Source: JANJTY01 sp038257155 (lineage in GTDB: Bacteria; Pseudomonadota; Gammaproteobacteria; Xanthomonadales; Xanthomonadaceae). Taken from it: a DNA stretch of 64,000 nt. Where the stretch lies: positions 149,433 to 213,432 of the forward strand of contig JBBSJP010000003.1 of the NCBI GenBank assembly GCA_038257155.1. The letters are read 5' to 3'. Every line of letters starts with the position of its first letter. Within the stretch, counting starts at the first letter, position 1. The notes under the pieces were generated by a model. It made no database searches and was not told where the DNA came from. It saw only the letters and a list, made by a program, of their open reading frames with translations. Position numbers and translations under genes: made by a program. Positions 1-8,056 of the stretch are shown here, piece by piece.

Positions 1-718
1 CCGCATTGATGCTCATCAACGCCGCGGCCAGGTCGCCATCCAGCTTGCCGTAGATCGGCTCGCCCCAACCAGGCGGCACACCGTCAGCCACCACAGTGAC
101 CTTGGCGCCGACCGAATCGCCCGACTTGCGCAGCGCGTCCATGTAGGCTTCCAGCGCCGCGACCTGTGAGGCATCGGGCCAGAAAAACGGGTTGTCTTCT
201 ACCGTGCTCCAGTCGAACGCCGTCGGCACGTTGTCGCCGAGCTGCGAAAGATAGCCGCGTACCCGCACGCCAAAGCGTTCCGACAACCATTTCTTCGCCA
301 GCACACCAGCCGCCACGCGCATCGTGGTCTCGCGCGCCGAACTGCGCCCGCCGCCGCGCGGATCGCGAATGCCGTACTTCTGCCAATAGGTGTAGTCGGC
401 GTGGGCAGGACGAAACTGATCGGCAACCTTGGCGTAATCCTTGCTACGTGCATCGGTGTTGCGGATCAGCAACGCAATCGGCGTGCCGGTGGTCTTGCCT
501 TCGTATACGCCGCTGAGGATCTCGATTTCGTCGGCCTCATGGCGTTGCGAGGTGTGACGCGACTTGCCGGTGGCGCGGCGATCCAGATCGGTTCGGAATT
601 CCTCCGGCGTAATCGCCATACCCGGCGGGAAGCCGTCAACAACACAGCCGATCGCGGGACCGTGGCTTTCGCCGAACGTGGTTACGCGCAGGAGGCGGCC
701 GAAGGTGTTGTCACTCAT
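1..718 (-). CDS. aroC: Chorismate synthase, partial (N-terminal 239 residues)
   Basis: Chorismate synthase converts 5-enolpyruvylshikimate-3-phosphate to chorismate, the last step of the shikimate pathway, using reduced FMN in the cytoplasm. Translating leftward from ATG at 718 gives a protein beginning MSDNTFGRLLRVTTFGESHG; the GESHG signature is at residues 16-20 and the RGGGRSSARE signature at about 121-130. The frame is open to the window edge, so about one third of the protein (family length about 360) is missing. The start is fixed by the conserved N-terminus. The gene is transcribed away from the repeat-rich spacer on its right. Confidence 0.95.
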   Translation of the reverse strand, partial: MSDNTFGRLLRVTTFGESHGPAIGCVVDGFPPGMAITPEEFRTDLDRRATGKSRHTSQRHEADEIEILSGVYEGKTTGTPIALLIRNTDARSKDYAKVADQFRPAHADYTYWQKYGIRDPRGGGRSSARETTMRVAAGVLAKKWLSERFGVRVRGYLSQLGDNVPTAFDWSTVEDNPFFWPDASQVAALEAYMDALRKSGDSVGAKVTVVADGVPPGWGEPIYGKLDGDLAAALMSINA

Positions 719-935
719 TGGTCTGGTTCCGGTTGGAACTGGGGAACAAGGCGATTGCTGCCATCGCGGCGACCAACCTTCCCGACAACCGTTCGTGGTG
801 AGGAGCGATCGAGGCGGCCGCTGGTCGCGTGAAGGCGCGCAGCGCCACACAGCGGACTTTGCAGCCGAACGAGAGCGCGTCTCGAACCACATCCTCGCAA
901 GCCTCCAATCGTCCGGCAGAGCAAAAGCTTTCGTG

Positions 936-1660
936 CCCCTTCGGGGCGCGAGTCACTTTCTCTTGCTTGTCCAAGAGAAAGTAACCAAAGAGAAGGACAC
1001 CCCAGTCTCGCGCCGCGCGGATGAAGCTCGCGCGGTTCCCTGCGCTGCTCGCCATGACCGGGCCGGCGCGAACTCGCACATCCATGTGCTCGGACATGCG
1101 CGCCTTTCCCCCGGCCCTGGCTCCGCTGCTCGGCACGAGCCGAATGGGGCCCCCAGAAGCCAAGAGCAACAGCAGGAGCAACAGCAACTGCTGCTTCGCT
1201 CAACCGGTGGCGAGCACAGCGATGCCACTCACTTACCAACGAAGCGAGAGAAGCCGCGCCAGTGATCGAAGCAGGCTCTTGGCTCTTCGTTCTGAATCCC
1301 CGTTTATTTTCCGCCGAGTAGCGGAAGAATCCGGCGGGGAAAGGCGCGCATGTTTGAGCGCATGGATGCGCGCGCTCGGCCGCTGCGCGGCAACGGCTGC
1401 TGCGCAGCCTGCGCCTTCGCTGCGCTCGGTCGCGCCGGCCGACGGATTCTGAGCAACGCTGGGGCGAGGAGGGGAGCTGCGAAGCACTGCTTCGCCCCGA
1501 CGAGCTCCCGCACAGGGATGTGCGGGCCGGCGACCGCTCCAGGGATGGCTGCTTGCTTATACGCGCAACGAAGTCAGAGCGCGGGAAATCCGGGGTGCCC
1601 TTCTCTTTGGTTACTTTCTCTTGGGCAAGCAAGAGAAAGTGACTCGTGGCCCCGAAGGGG
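936..1660. repeat. Long inverted repeat, arms about 68 bp
   Basis: The left arm (936-1003) and the reverse complement of the right arm (1592-1660) agree almost throughout. Each starts with CCCCTTCGGGG and includes AGTCACTTTCTCTTGCTTG and AAGTAACCAAAGAGAAGG. Within each arm TTTCTCTTG...CAAGAGAAA forms its own hairpin. About 590 bp separate the arms. No transposase is present. It could be a non-autonomous mobile element or a chromosomal repeat family; which one cannot be told from one copy. Confidence 0.8.
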
Positions 1661-1741
1661 CGCGAAAGCGTTTGATGTTGATCTTGATTGTGATTCTGCA
1701 GTTGATCTTGCTGTCGGCAGGCTAACCAACCTCCCCGCGAT

Positions 1742-1820
1742 GGCGGAACAAGATCCGCCCTACAACGGCACGCGCGGCAGGCAAACCAACCATCCCGCAA
1801 TGGCGGATCAAGATCCGCCC
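1742..1820. repeat. Two tandem palindromic (REP-like) units
   Basis: Two copies about 60 bp apart share the order GGCAGGC(T/A)AACCAACC, CCCGC(G/A)ATGGCGGA and CAAGATCCGCCCTACA. In each, GGCGGA..caa..(GA)TCCGCC makes a short hairpin (second copy 1802-1820). They resemble bacterial REP units. They lie just downstream of the darP stop codon. Confidence 0.6.
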
Positions 1821-1865
1821 TACACAACAAGCACATCGATCAAGTCAGCAGAACGACCAACCGGA

Positions 1866-2420
1866 CTACTCGTCCTCATCCCCCGAAGCCTCGCCGCCCG
1901 GCGCGTCAGCAATCAATCCGCGCAACTCGCGAAACAACTCACGGAAATTATGTGGGTTGCGATTTTTCTGGCGTTCTTCCTTGGCATTGCGCGCCAGCTG
2001 CCGAATTCGCTGGCGATCAGCCGTCGGGTACTCGGTCAGCAGGTCGGCCAGCGCCGTGTCGCCTTCGTCGATCAGGCGTTCGCGCCAGGCTTCGATCTGG
2101 TGCAGGGCGGCGGTGTCGCGGCGCGCGTCGCTGCGGCTGTGGTCCAGCGCGCTGCGGATCGCTTCGAGGGTTTCGTCCTCCTCTCGGCGCATGATCTTGG
2201 CCAGGTAGTGCAGCTGGCGCTTGCGCGCCACCGGCTGGTTGATGCGCTGGCTTTCCAGCACCAGACCGCGCAGTTCGTCGTCCATCGGCAGCAGGTCGAG
2301 CTGGGCTCGGCTTTGCGCCATCAGGTCTTCGGCAAGTTGCAGAACTTCCAGTGCCTCGCGCCGCTGTTCGCTGCGGCTGGGGCTCAGGAATTCGCCGGTA
2401 TCCGGGTCCCTTCCACGCAT
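1866..2420 (-). CDS. darP: Dual-action ribosomal maturation protein DarP (YjgA, DUF615)
   Basis: This is a member of the YjgA/DUF615 family, which associates with late 50S ribosomal precursors. Starting at the ATG at 2420 (MRGRDPDTGEFLSPSRSEQR) gives 184 residues, the usual family length; a longer upstream frame adds 33 unconserved residues and is not used. The protein is charged and helical, with the family's conserved segment around PVARKRQLHYLAKIMR and an acidic tail ending GDEDE. It is divergent from pmbA with only 41 bp between starts, the same pairing as yjgA-pmbA in other gammaproteobacteria. Confidence 0.92.
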   Translation of the reverse strand: MRGRDPDTGEFLSPSRSEQRREALEVLQLAEDLMAQSRAQLDLLPMDDELRGLVLESQRINQPVARKRQLHYLAKIMRREEDETLEAIRSALDHSRSDARRDTAALHQIEAWRERLIDEGDTALADLLTEYPTADRQRIRQLARNAKEERQKNRNPHNFRELFRELRGLIADAPGGEASGDEDE

Positions 2421-2461
2421 GTCACACCATTCCTCTTTTCGATACACGGCAAGGATACGCG

Positions 2462-3820
2462 ATGAACGCAGTAACCCCAGTGCGCGATGACAGCATCGAG
2501 CGCCTCGATCACCTGGCACAGCTGTCGCGCGACCTGCTGGCCCAGGCCCTTGGCCTGGGTGCCAGCCAGGCCGAAGTATCGCTCAACGAAGACCGCGGGT
2601 TGAGCGTCAATGTCCGGCTCGGCGAGGTCGAAACCATCGAGTACACCCGTGATCGCGGGCTGGGCCTGACCGTCTACTTTGGCCAAAGCAAGGGCAGCGC
2701 CAGCAGCGCCGACCTGGAGCCCGATTCGCTGCGCGCCACCCTTGAACAGGCCTGCGCCATCGCTCGCCACACCGAGGCCGATCCAGCCAGCGGCCTGGCC
2801 GACGCCGAACTGATGGCTACCGAGTTTCCCGATTTTGACCACTGGCATCCACGTGAGCTGCTGGCGGAGGAGGCAATCGAGTTGGGCCAGCGTTGCGAAC
2901 AGGCTGGGCGCGGCCTCGATCCGCGCATCAGCAATTCCGAAGGTGCGTCGATCGGCAGCAATGCCAGCGTATCGGTTTACGCCAACAGCCACGGTTTCAT
3001 CGGGCGTGAGCGCAGTACCGGCTACAGCGTCTCCTGCTCGCTGATCACCGGTGAGGGCGATGGCATGCAGCGCGATTACTGGTACAGCAGCCAGAGCGCC
3101 TTTGACGACCTGGATCCGGTCGAACTCGTCGGCCGACGGGCCGCCGAGCGCACCCTGGCGCGGATGAATCCGCGCTCGCTCGCCACAGGCGAGTATCCAA
3201 TCCTGTTTGCCGCCGAGGTGGCGCGTTCGCTGATTGGTCATCTGGTTGGTGCCGTGTCGGGCGGTGCCCTGTACCGCAAAGCCTCCTTCCTGCTCGACAA
3301 GGTGGGTGAGCAACTGTTCCCCGAGTGGTTTGACGTGGTCGAGCGGCCGCACATGCCACGTGGCCACCGCAGTGGCGCCTATGACGCCGAAGGCGTGGCA
3401 ACCCGCGACAGCGACCTGATCAGCGGCGGCGTGCTGGCGCGTTACGTGCTGGGAAGCTATTCGGCACGCAAGTTGGGCCTGCGCAGCACCGGCAACGCCG
3501 GCGGTGTGCACAACCTGGTGGTACGCGCCAATGCCGGCGGGCTGGACGAGCTGATGCGCGGCATGGGTCGTGGCCTGCTGGTCACCGAACTGATGGGGCA
3601 GGGGGTCAATGCGGTGACCGGCGACTACTCGCGCGGCGCGGCCGGCTTCTGGATCGAGAATGGCCAGATCAGCTATCCGGTCGATGGCATCACCATTGCC
3701 GGCAGCCTGCCGTCGATGTTCCAGGCCATTGAGGCGGTCGGCACGGACCTGGACAGGCGCTCGCACGTGCTGACGGGATCAATCCTGGTCGGGCGGATGA
3801 CCGTGGCCGGCGAGGCTTGA
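2462..3820 (+). CDS. pmbA: Metalloprotease PmbA/TldE
   Basis: This is the PmbA (TldE) subunit of the TldD/TldE heterodimeric protease, which in the known family degrades unfolded peptides and matures some ribosomally made peptides. The protein is 452 residues from ATG 2462 (MNAVTPVRDDSIERLDHLAQ), close to the usual 450. The N-terminal half has the TldD/E alpha-beta domain, and the C-terminal half has the conserved GAYDAEGVATRD and STGNAGGVHNLVV regions. The TldD partner is not in the window. It shares a short divergent promoter region with darP. Confidence 0.93.
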   Translation: MNAVTPVRDDSIERLDHLAQLSRDLLAQALGLGASQAEVSLNEDRGLSVNVRLGEVETIEYTRDRGLGLTVYFGQSKGSASSADLEPDSLRATLEQACAIARHTEADPASGLADAELMATEFPDFDHWHPRELLAEEAIELGQRCEQAGRGLDPRISNSEGASIGSNASVSVYANSHGFIGRERSTGYSVSCSLITGEGDGMQRDYWYSSQSAFDDLDPVELVGRRAAERTLARMNPRSLATGEYPILFAAEVARSLIGHLVGAVSGGALYRKASFLLDKVGEQLFPEWFDVVERPHMPRGHRSGAYDAEGVATRDSDLISGGVLARYVLGSYSARKLGLRSTGNAGGVHNLVVRANAGGLDELMRGMGRGLLVTELMGQGVNAVTGDYSRGAAGFWIENGQISYPVDGITIAGSLPSMFQAIEAVGTDLDRRSHVLTGSILVGRMTVAGEA

Positions 3821-3898
3821 AACCCTGCGTACTTGACACGGCGGCCCCCGGACCTGAGAGTGACGCGGCATTCACATGGTTACCTGGGGAGAAGTACC

Positions 3899-4276
3899 GT
3901 GAGCGTTAACGAAAGCGAAATTCCTGTTGCAGCAAGTCCGAGCGCCGAAGAACGTCAATGGGCAATGTTTGCGCATCTGTCGACTTTGGTAGGGTTGATC
4001 ATTCCGTTTGGCAGCATCCTTGGCCCGCTGATCATCTGGCAGATCAAGAAGGCCGAAATGCCGTTTGTGGACGATCAGGGCAAGGAGGCGGTGAACTTCC
4101 AGATCACCATTCTCATCGCCGCGCTGGTCAGTGCCCTTGCGATGCTCATTCTCATCGGCATCCTCATGGTGTTCGTCGTGGGTATTGCCTGGCTGGTGCT
4201 GTCGATCCTGGCTGGCATCAAGGCCAACAACGGCGAAGCCTACCGCTATCCGTTCACCCTGCGCCTGATCAAGTAG
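3899..4276 (+). CDS. DUF4870 small membrane protein
   Basis: A 125-residue protein of the DUF4870 (Tic20-like) membrane family of unknown biochemical role. It has the family signature ERQWAMFAHLSTLVGLIIPF, then a hydrophobic hairpin of about 45 residues and the closing motif NGEAYRYPFTLRLIK. GTG at 3899 is chosen as start because a GGGGAGAAG ribosome-binding site lies about 6 bases upstream; the frame is open further back without a good start. It ends at a strong palindrome facing ispA. Confidence 0.85.
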   Translation: MSVNESEIPVAASPSAEERQWAMFAHLSTLVGLIIPFGSILGPLIIWQIKKAEMPFVDDQGKEAVNFQITILIAALVSALAMLILIGILMVFVVGIAWLVLSILAGIKANNGEAYRYPFTLRLIK

Positions 4277-4301
4277 ATCCGGCCGTAGTCGTTTGAAAGC
4301 A

Positions 4302-4327
4302 CGAAGCCCGGCCTAGGCCGGGCTTCG
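4302..4327. terminator. Bidirectional terminator palindrome
   Basis: A perfect 26-bp palindrome (CGAAGCCCGGCCT and its complement) sits between the converging ends of the DUF4870 gene and ispA. T-rich bases follow on the right (TCGTCGTTT) and A-rich bases precede on the left (TTTGAAAGCA), as expected for a terminator working in both directions. Confidence 0.75.
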
Positions 4328-4353
4328 TCGTTTCACGCTGGAATCTGGCGCGA

Positions 4354-5238
4354 TCAGCGCGCGCGTTCCACCGCAATGCGTCCCAGACAGGACAGGGCCG
4401 CGGATTGCGCCTGCCAGCCGGAGAGCGCGTCCTGCATGGTTTCGGTCAGTTCCCGCAGGCGCTGGCGCGAGGCATCGAGACCCAGCAAGGTCGCATAGGT
4501 GGACTTTCCCTGCTTGGCATCCTTTCCGCGGGTCTTGCCGGTGACCTCGGATGCGCCTTCAACGTCGAGGATGTCATCGCGGATCTGGAAGGCCAGGCCC
4601 AGCGCCGTGGCGAAGCGATCGAGCCGTTCCATGGCGTCATTGTCTGCGCCTGCGACGATACCGCCGATACGCACTGCCGAGCGGATCAGGGCGCCAGTCT
4701 TCAGGGCGTGCATCTGGTCGAGCGCCGCCAGCTCCAGTTTCACGCCGGTGGCGGCCAGATCCAGCGACTGGCCTCCGCACATGCCGCGCGAGCCCGAGGC
4801 TTGCGCCAGACTGCGCACGATCTCGATGCGCAGCAAGGCCGGCAGACTGGTGTTGGCGATCACATCAAAGGCCAGGGTCTGCAGCGCGTCACCGGTGAGA
4901 ATGGCTGTGGCGTGGTCGAATGCGATATGCACCGTGGGGCGGCCGCGCCTCAGGCTGTCGTCGTCCATCGCGGGCAGGTCATCGTGCACCAGCGAGTATG
5001 CGTGCACCAGTTCCACGGCGGCGGCTGGCAGGTCCAGAAGCCGCTCGCTCGCGCCCAGTGCACTTCCCGCGGCGTAAACCAGCAGCGGGCGCATGCGTTT
5101 GCCGGCGCCCAATGCGGCATAGCGCATGGCGGCGTGCAAGCGCTCGGGCGGTTCGCGCTCGGGTGGCAGCACGAAATCGAGAACGCCCTCGAGACGCTCC
5201 CTCCAGCACGAGATCTGCGATTCAGGGCGCATCGACAT
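4354..5238 (-). CDS. ispA: Farnesyl/geranyl diphosphate synthase
   Basis: A short-chain trans-prenyl diphosphate synthase that condenses isopentenyl diphosphate with allylic diphosphates in isoprenoid synthesis. Both aspartate-rich motifs are visible: LVHDDLPAMDDDSLRRGRPT (first, DDxxxxD) and QIRDDILDVEG (second, DDxxD). From ATG 5238 it is 294 residues, near the E. coli length of 299; ATG 5232 is an alternative. It overlaps the end of xseB by 17 bp, so the two are co-transcribed, the usual xseB-ispA order. Confidence 0.94.
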   Translation of the reverse strand: MSMRPESQISCWRERLEGVLDFVLPPEREPPERLHAAMRYAALGAGKRMRPLLVYAAGSALGASERLLDLPAAAVELVHAYSLVHDDLPAMDDDSLRRGRPTVHIAFDHATAILTGDALQTLAFDVIANTSLPALLRIEIVRSLAQASGSRGMCGGQSLDLAATGVKLELAALDQMHALKTGALIRSAVRIGGIVAGADNDAMERLDRFATALGLAFQIRDDILDVEGASEVTGKTRGKDAKQGKSTYATLLGLDASRQRLRELTETMQDALSGWQAQSAALSCLGRIAVERAR

Positions 5239-5482
5239 CGGGAAATTCGCTGGCGCTGGCAGGATCCTCGGCATCGGTAAGCAGGCGCACGCGCAACTCG
5301 GCTTCCTGCAGCGCGGTCTGGCAGCGACGGAACAGACCTATACCCTGCTCGTATGCCTTCAGCGAATCGTCGAGTGACAGATCGCCCTTTTCGAGGCGTT
5401 GCACCAGTCCTTCGAGTTCATCGAGCGAAGACTCGAAATCGACAACCGGGCTGGGCGGAGTGGTCTGGGATGTCTTGCTCAT
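5222..5482 (-). CDS. xseB: Exodeoxyribonuclease VII small subunit
   Basis: The small subunit of exonuclease VII, which with XseA degrades single-stranded DNA. The 86-residue protein starts MSKTSQTTPPSPVVDFESSL and carries the family core DELEGLVQRLEKGDLSLDDS followed by LKAYEQGIGLFRRCQTAL. The ATG at 5482 gives the expected length; an upstream extension is not conserved. It overlaps ispA downstream. XseA is not in the window. Confidence 0.95.
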   Translation of the reverse strand: MSKTSQTTPPSPVVDFESSLDELEGLVQRLEKGDLSLDDSLKAYEQGIGLFRRCQTALQEAELRVRLLTDAEDPASASEFPDVDAP

Positions 5483-5579
5483 GCGCGCAGTCTGCCGCCG
5501 GAGGAATACATAAGCAATCGCGCTGCAATGCTCGCCGCGCCGTCCCATCTGCCAGCGCTTCCCTGCGCCGCGCCAAGGT

Positions 5580-6890
5580 TCACTGCCAACCCGCACCCGG
5601 CTGCCAGAGCAGCTGACAGTTCATGGCCTGCAAACGGGTGCGAAACTCCGCGGCCAACAGCAGGTCGCCTGCGGCCTGCAGTTCGCCTGCGGAATCGAAC
5701 AGCAGGGGCAGGCGCTCGCGTTGCCAGGGCGGAAGTCCGATCTCCTGCAGGCGCTTGCGCAAGTCACTGCGCTGTTCGCTGTGCAAACGAATCCGTTCGC
5801 CGCCACGGCGCGCGCGGACCTGAAGCTGAATCCCATCCTTGGGTACCGGATCCAGGCTCAATCGACCGAATCCTGATGGCAGTTCGAGTGGCGCCATGCC
5901 GTCCCATTCGCGGCTCCAGTGCAGGTCCGCCGCTGACAGTGTTGGCATGCAGTACAACAGGTCTCGATAACGACGCAGCTCGGCCTTGCCCCAAGCGATT
6001 CGTGGCTCGGCGTCGGCCCGTGCGAGCAGCAGTTCCGGCACCGCGCGTTCCCAGATCGGCGCAGGCGGGCGCGGTAGTCCGCACTCATCCAGCCACAGCC
6101 CCAGCACAAGTCGCTGCAAAGCGGGCGGTTGAGCGAGCAGGACATCGATGCGCAGTGCTGATGCGCGCAGCGTGCGCGCCATGGCAAGTGCGCGGGAGGC
6201 CTCGAGCAGCAGCAGATCCGATTCGGCGCGCAGCCGTTCGGCCGAACGTGCCAGGCGAGACGCAGCGTCGGGCCAGCGGGTGCGCAGTGCAGGAAGGATT
6301 TCCTGGCGCAGGAAGCCCCGCGCGAAGCGGGGGTCATTGTTGCTCGGGTCCTCGATCCAGCGCAGGCCGTGCTGCCTGGCGTAGTCGAGAAGGGTCTCTC
6401 GTGACAGATCAAGCAGCGGTCGCCATAGCCAACCTGGCGCAAACTCGCGCAAATGGCGCATGCCTGCGAGTCCCTCGCTGCCGGCACCATGCAACAGGCG
6501 CAGCAGCACGGTCTCGGCCTGGTCATCGCGTTGGTGGGCGGTCAACAGCAGCTCACCGGGATGCAGTTCAGTTTGGAAAGCCGCGTAGCGCGCTTCGCGG
6601 GCAGCAGCCTCGATGCCGCGCGCTTGCGGGTCGACAGCGACGCGAATACTGCGACAGGGAACGTCGAGGCGTGCGGCAAAGTCGGCGCAGTGTTTCGCCC
6701 ATTGCTGAGAATCCGGGTGCAGGCCGTGGTCGACGTGTAGCGCGCGCAATCCCCGTTCACGCGCCAGCGCTTGCGAGGACAATGCATGCAGCAGGACGGC
6801 CGAGTCGCCGCCGCCGCTGAACGCCACGCACAGCCGGCCGGCAGGCAGCTCGTGCAAGCCATCAGCGAGCGCGCTGGGTACCGACTCCAT
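5580..6890 (-). CDS. tilS: tRNA(Ile)-lysidine synthase TilS
   Basis: TilS makes lysidine at C34 of tRNA-Ile(CAU), switching its decoding from AUG to AUA, and is normally essential. The 436-residue protein has the PP-loop ATP-binding motif SGGGDS at residues 24-29 and the downstream HVDHGLHPDS and HQRDDQAETVLLRLLHG signatures. The C-terminal substrate-binding domains follow, ending QLLWQPGAGWQ. It lies 97 bp upstream of xseB on the same strand and 20 bp downstream of an acetyltransferase gene. Confidence 0.95.
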   Translation of the reverse strand: MESVPSALADGLHELPAGRLCVAFSGGGDSAVLLHALSSQALARERGLRALHVDHGLHPDSQQWAKHCADFAARLDVPCRSIRVAVDPQARGIEAAAREARYAAFQTELHPGELLLTAHQRDDQAETVLLRLLHGAGSEGLAGMRHLREFAPGWLWRPLLDLSRETLLDYARQHGLRWIEDPSNNDPRFARGFLRQEILPALRTRWPDAASRLARSAERLRAESDLLLLEASRALAMARTLRASALRIDVLLAQPPALQRLVLGLWLDECGLPRPPAPIWERAVPELLLARADAEPRIAWGKAELRRYRDLLYCMPTLSAADLHWSREWDGMAPLELPSGFGRLSLDPVPKDGIQLQVRARRGGERIRLHSEQRSDLRKRLQEIGLPPWQRERLPLLFDSAGELQAAGDLLLAAEFRTRLQAMNCQLLWQPGAGWQ

Positions 6891-6910
6891 CAGGGTAGAA
6901 CCTTACGGGA

Positions 6911-7396
6911 CTACAGAGATTTTGCCATCCGCAGGGTGTCGAGCTCGAAGCCGGCTGACTCGTAAAGCTTTCGGCCGCGCGCATTGCCGGGAAACACGGC
7001 AAGCGTGATGCGCTCGCAACGATGTTCGCGCGCGAAGCGCTCGGCATAGTCCAGCAGCGCCCGACCCACGCCCTTGCCATCCCAGCCCTGGCTGACCGCC
7101 AGATCGGAAATATGACAGTTCTGCTTGCCGGAGAAAAAGTCCGTGACCAGCTGCAGATGCAGGAAGCCAGCCGCTTCACCCTCGTCGGTTTCTGCGATGA
7201 ACATGAAGCTGCCCGGCAGGTTGCCATCGAGATGCTTGCGCAGATCGCGCCGGATTCCCTCGATGACGATGTGTCGCTTGCGTCCGCTTGGCAGGTCGAA
7301 CTCGGTCCAGCGTGGACCGAGTGAAATGATGTACTCGTCGTCAGCGGGCTCCGCGGCCCGCACCAGCAGTTCGTTCTCTCCAGCCTGGATATGCAT
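6911..7396 (-). CDS. GNAT family N-acetyltransferase
   Basis: A 161-residue Gcn5-related acetyltransferase, transferring acetyl groups from acetyl-CoA to an unknown amine. The acetyl-CoA loop is GWDGKGVGRALLDYAERFA after the beta strand CHISDLAVSQ, and the C-terminal NARGRKLYESAGFE is the typical motif-B region. The ATG at 7396 (MHIQAGENELLVRAAEPADD) is preferred over an ATG ten codons upstream because the GNAT fold begins at LLVRAAEPAD. It may be transcribed with tilS, 20 bp downstream. Confidence 0.88.
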   Translation of the reverse strand: MHIQAGENELLVRAAEPADDEYIISLGPRWTEFDLPSGRKRHIVIEGIRRDLRKHLDGNLPGSFMFIAETDEGEAAGFLHLQLVTDFFSGKQNCHISDLAVSQGWDGKGVGRALLDYAERFAREHRCERITLAVFPGNARGRKLYESAGFELDTLRMAKSL

Positions 7397-7604
7397 GATC
7401 GATTGAAATTGGGGACGGCCGGGCAATTATGCGCTGGCGCGGCGTTTTTGCGACACCTGCGCGTTTTGTCGCTGCCGCGAGGCGCGATTTTTGACCTTTG
7501 CAGCAGGCCCGCTCCAATGCAGGAGCGCACCCTGTGCGCGACCGGGATACCTGGTGGAACGCCAGCTACGGCACAGCGCAGGTCCGACCTATGAGAGGGC
7601 TGTC

Positions 7605-7640
7605 GTAGGTCGGCTCAAGCCGCGCAGCGGTGGAGCCGAC
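7605..7640 (+). repeat. REP-A unit
   Basis: GTAGGTCGGCTCAAGCCGC followed by GCAGCGGTGGAGCCGAC. GTCGGCTC and GAGCCGAC pair, with an inner GCCGC/GCGG stem. The same unit occurs at 45242-45277 (inverted), five times in tandem from 55852, and around the RAYT gene at 56311. Confidence 0.9.
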
Positions 7641-7680
7641 AATGAGGTGCTAGTGGCTTGCCAGGAATGGCAAGCCGTGC

Positions 7681-7746
7681 GTCGGATCCGCGCCGCCAAG
7701 GCTGACCGCTCGGTCACGCGTTTCGGCGGCGCTTGATCCGACCTAC
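7681..7746. repeat. REP-A variant with long loop
   Basis: GTCGGATCCGCGCCGCC pairs imperfectly with GGCGGCGCTTGATCCGAC followed by CTAC. The same element occurs in the opposite orientation at 45290-45355. Its outer GTAGGTCGG end is shared with REP-A, so it is probably a related family. Confidence 0.8.
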
Positions 7747-8056
7747 TAGAGGGTCCCGCGGTCGCGCACTGCGCTCCGGCAAGGACGTGACTTGTTGTGC
7801 TTCGTTGCAGGAGTCCAGGTTGTCCCGGGTCGGTGCGCCTATTCGCGCACAGAAGATGGGGGCGGCCTGATGTGCTCCGGCGGAAATCGGGGAGGTTCTG
7901 TGAGAGCGCACCCGTGCGCGACCCGGATACACGCCATTGCTGCGATGCTGCGGCGACCTGACTGCGTGCGGTCGCCGACAGGTCAGCTCCTACAAGGTGG
8001 AGCTGACCGAGGAAACAACCTTTTCCCTGAGCCCTAAGCCCTGAGCCCTCAGGCCC

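Larger units (their letters stand above)
719..1865. other. Repeat-rich spacer without a convincing gene
   Basis: This 1.15 kb stretch between aroC and darP has several open frames, but they run through inverted-repeat sequence and show no recognisable domain. It holds a long inverted repeat (arms at 936-1003 and 1592-1660), a second inner imperfect inverted pair (around 1075-1110 and 1335-1375), and two tandem palindromic units at 1742-1820. I see no gene here. Confidence 0.6.
7397..8056. other. Intergenic region with REP units and hairpins
   Basis: No credible gene in 660 bp. It contains a REP-A unit (7605-7640), a longer variant (7681-7746), two related GTGCGCGACC(C/G)GGATAC segments (around 7530 and 7915), a GGTCAGCTCC..GGAGCTGACC hairpin (7980-8008) that could end transcription, and short direct repeats of GAGCCCT just past the acyl-CoA dehydrogenase stop. 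Confidence 0.65.

Noticed and set aside
715..1836. Long minus-strand open frame (373 codons) between aroC and darP
   Set aside because: It runs through both arms of the long inverted repeat and the REP-like units and overlaps the aroC start; the repeated HFLLL.QEKVTKEK segment is just translated repeat.
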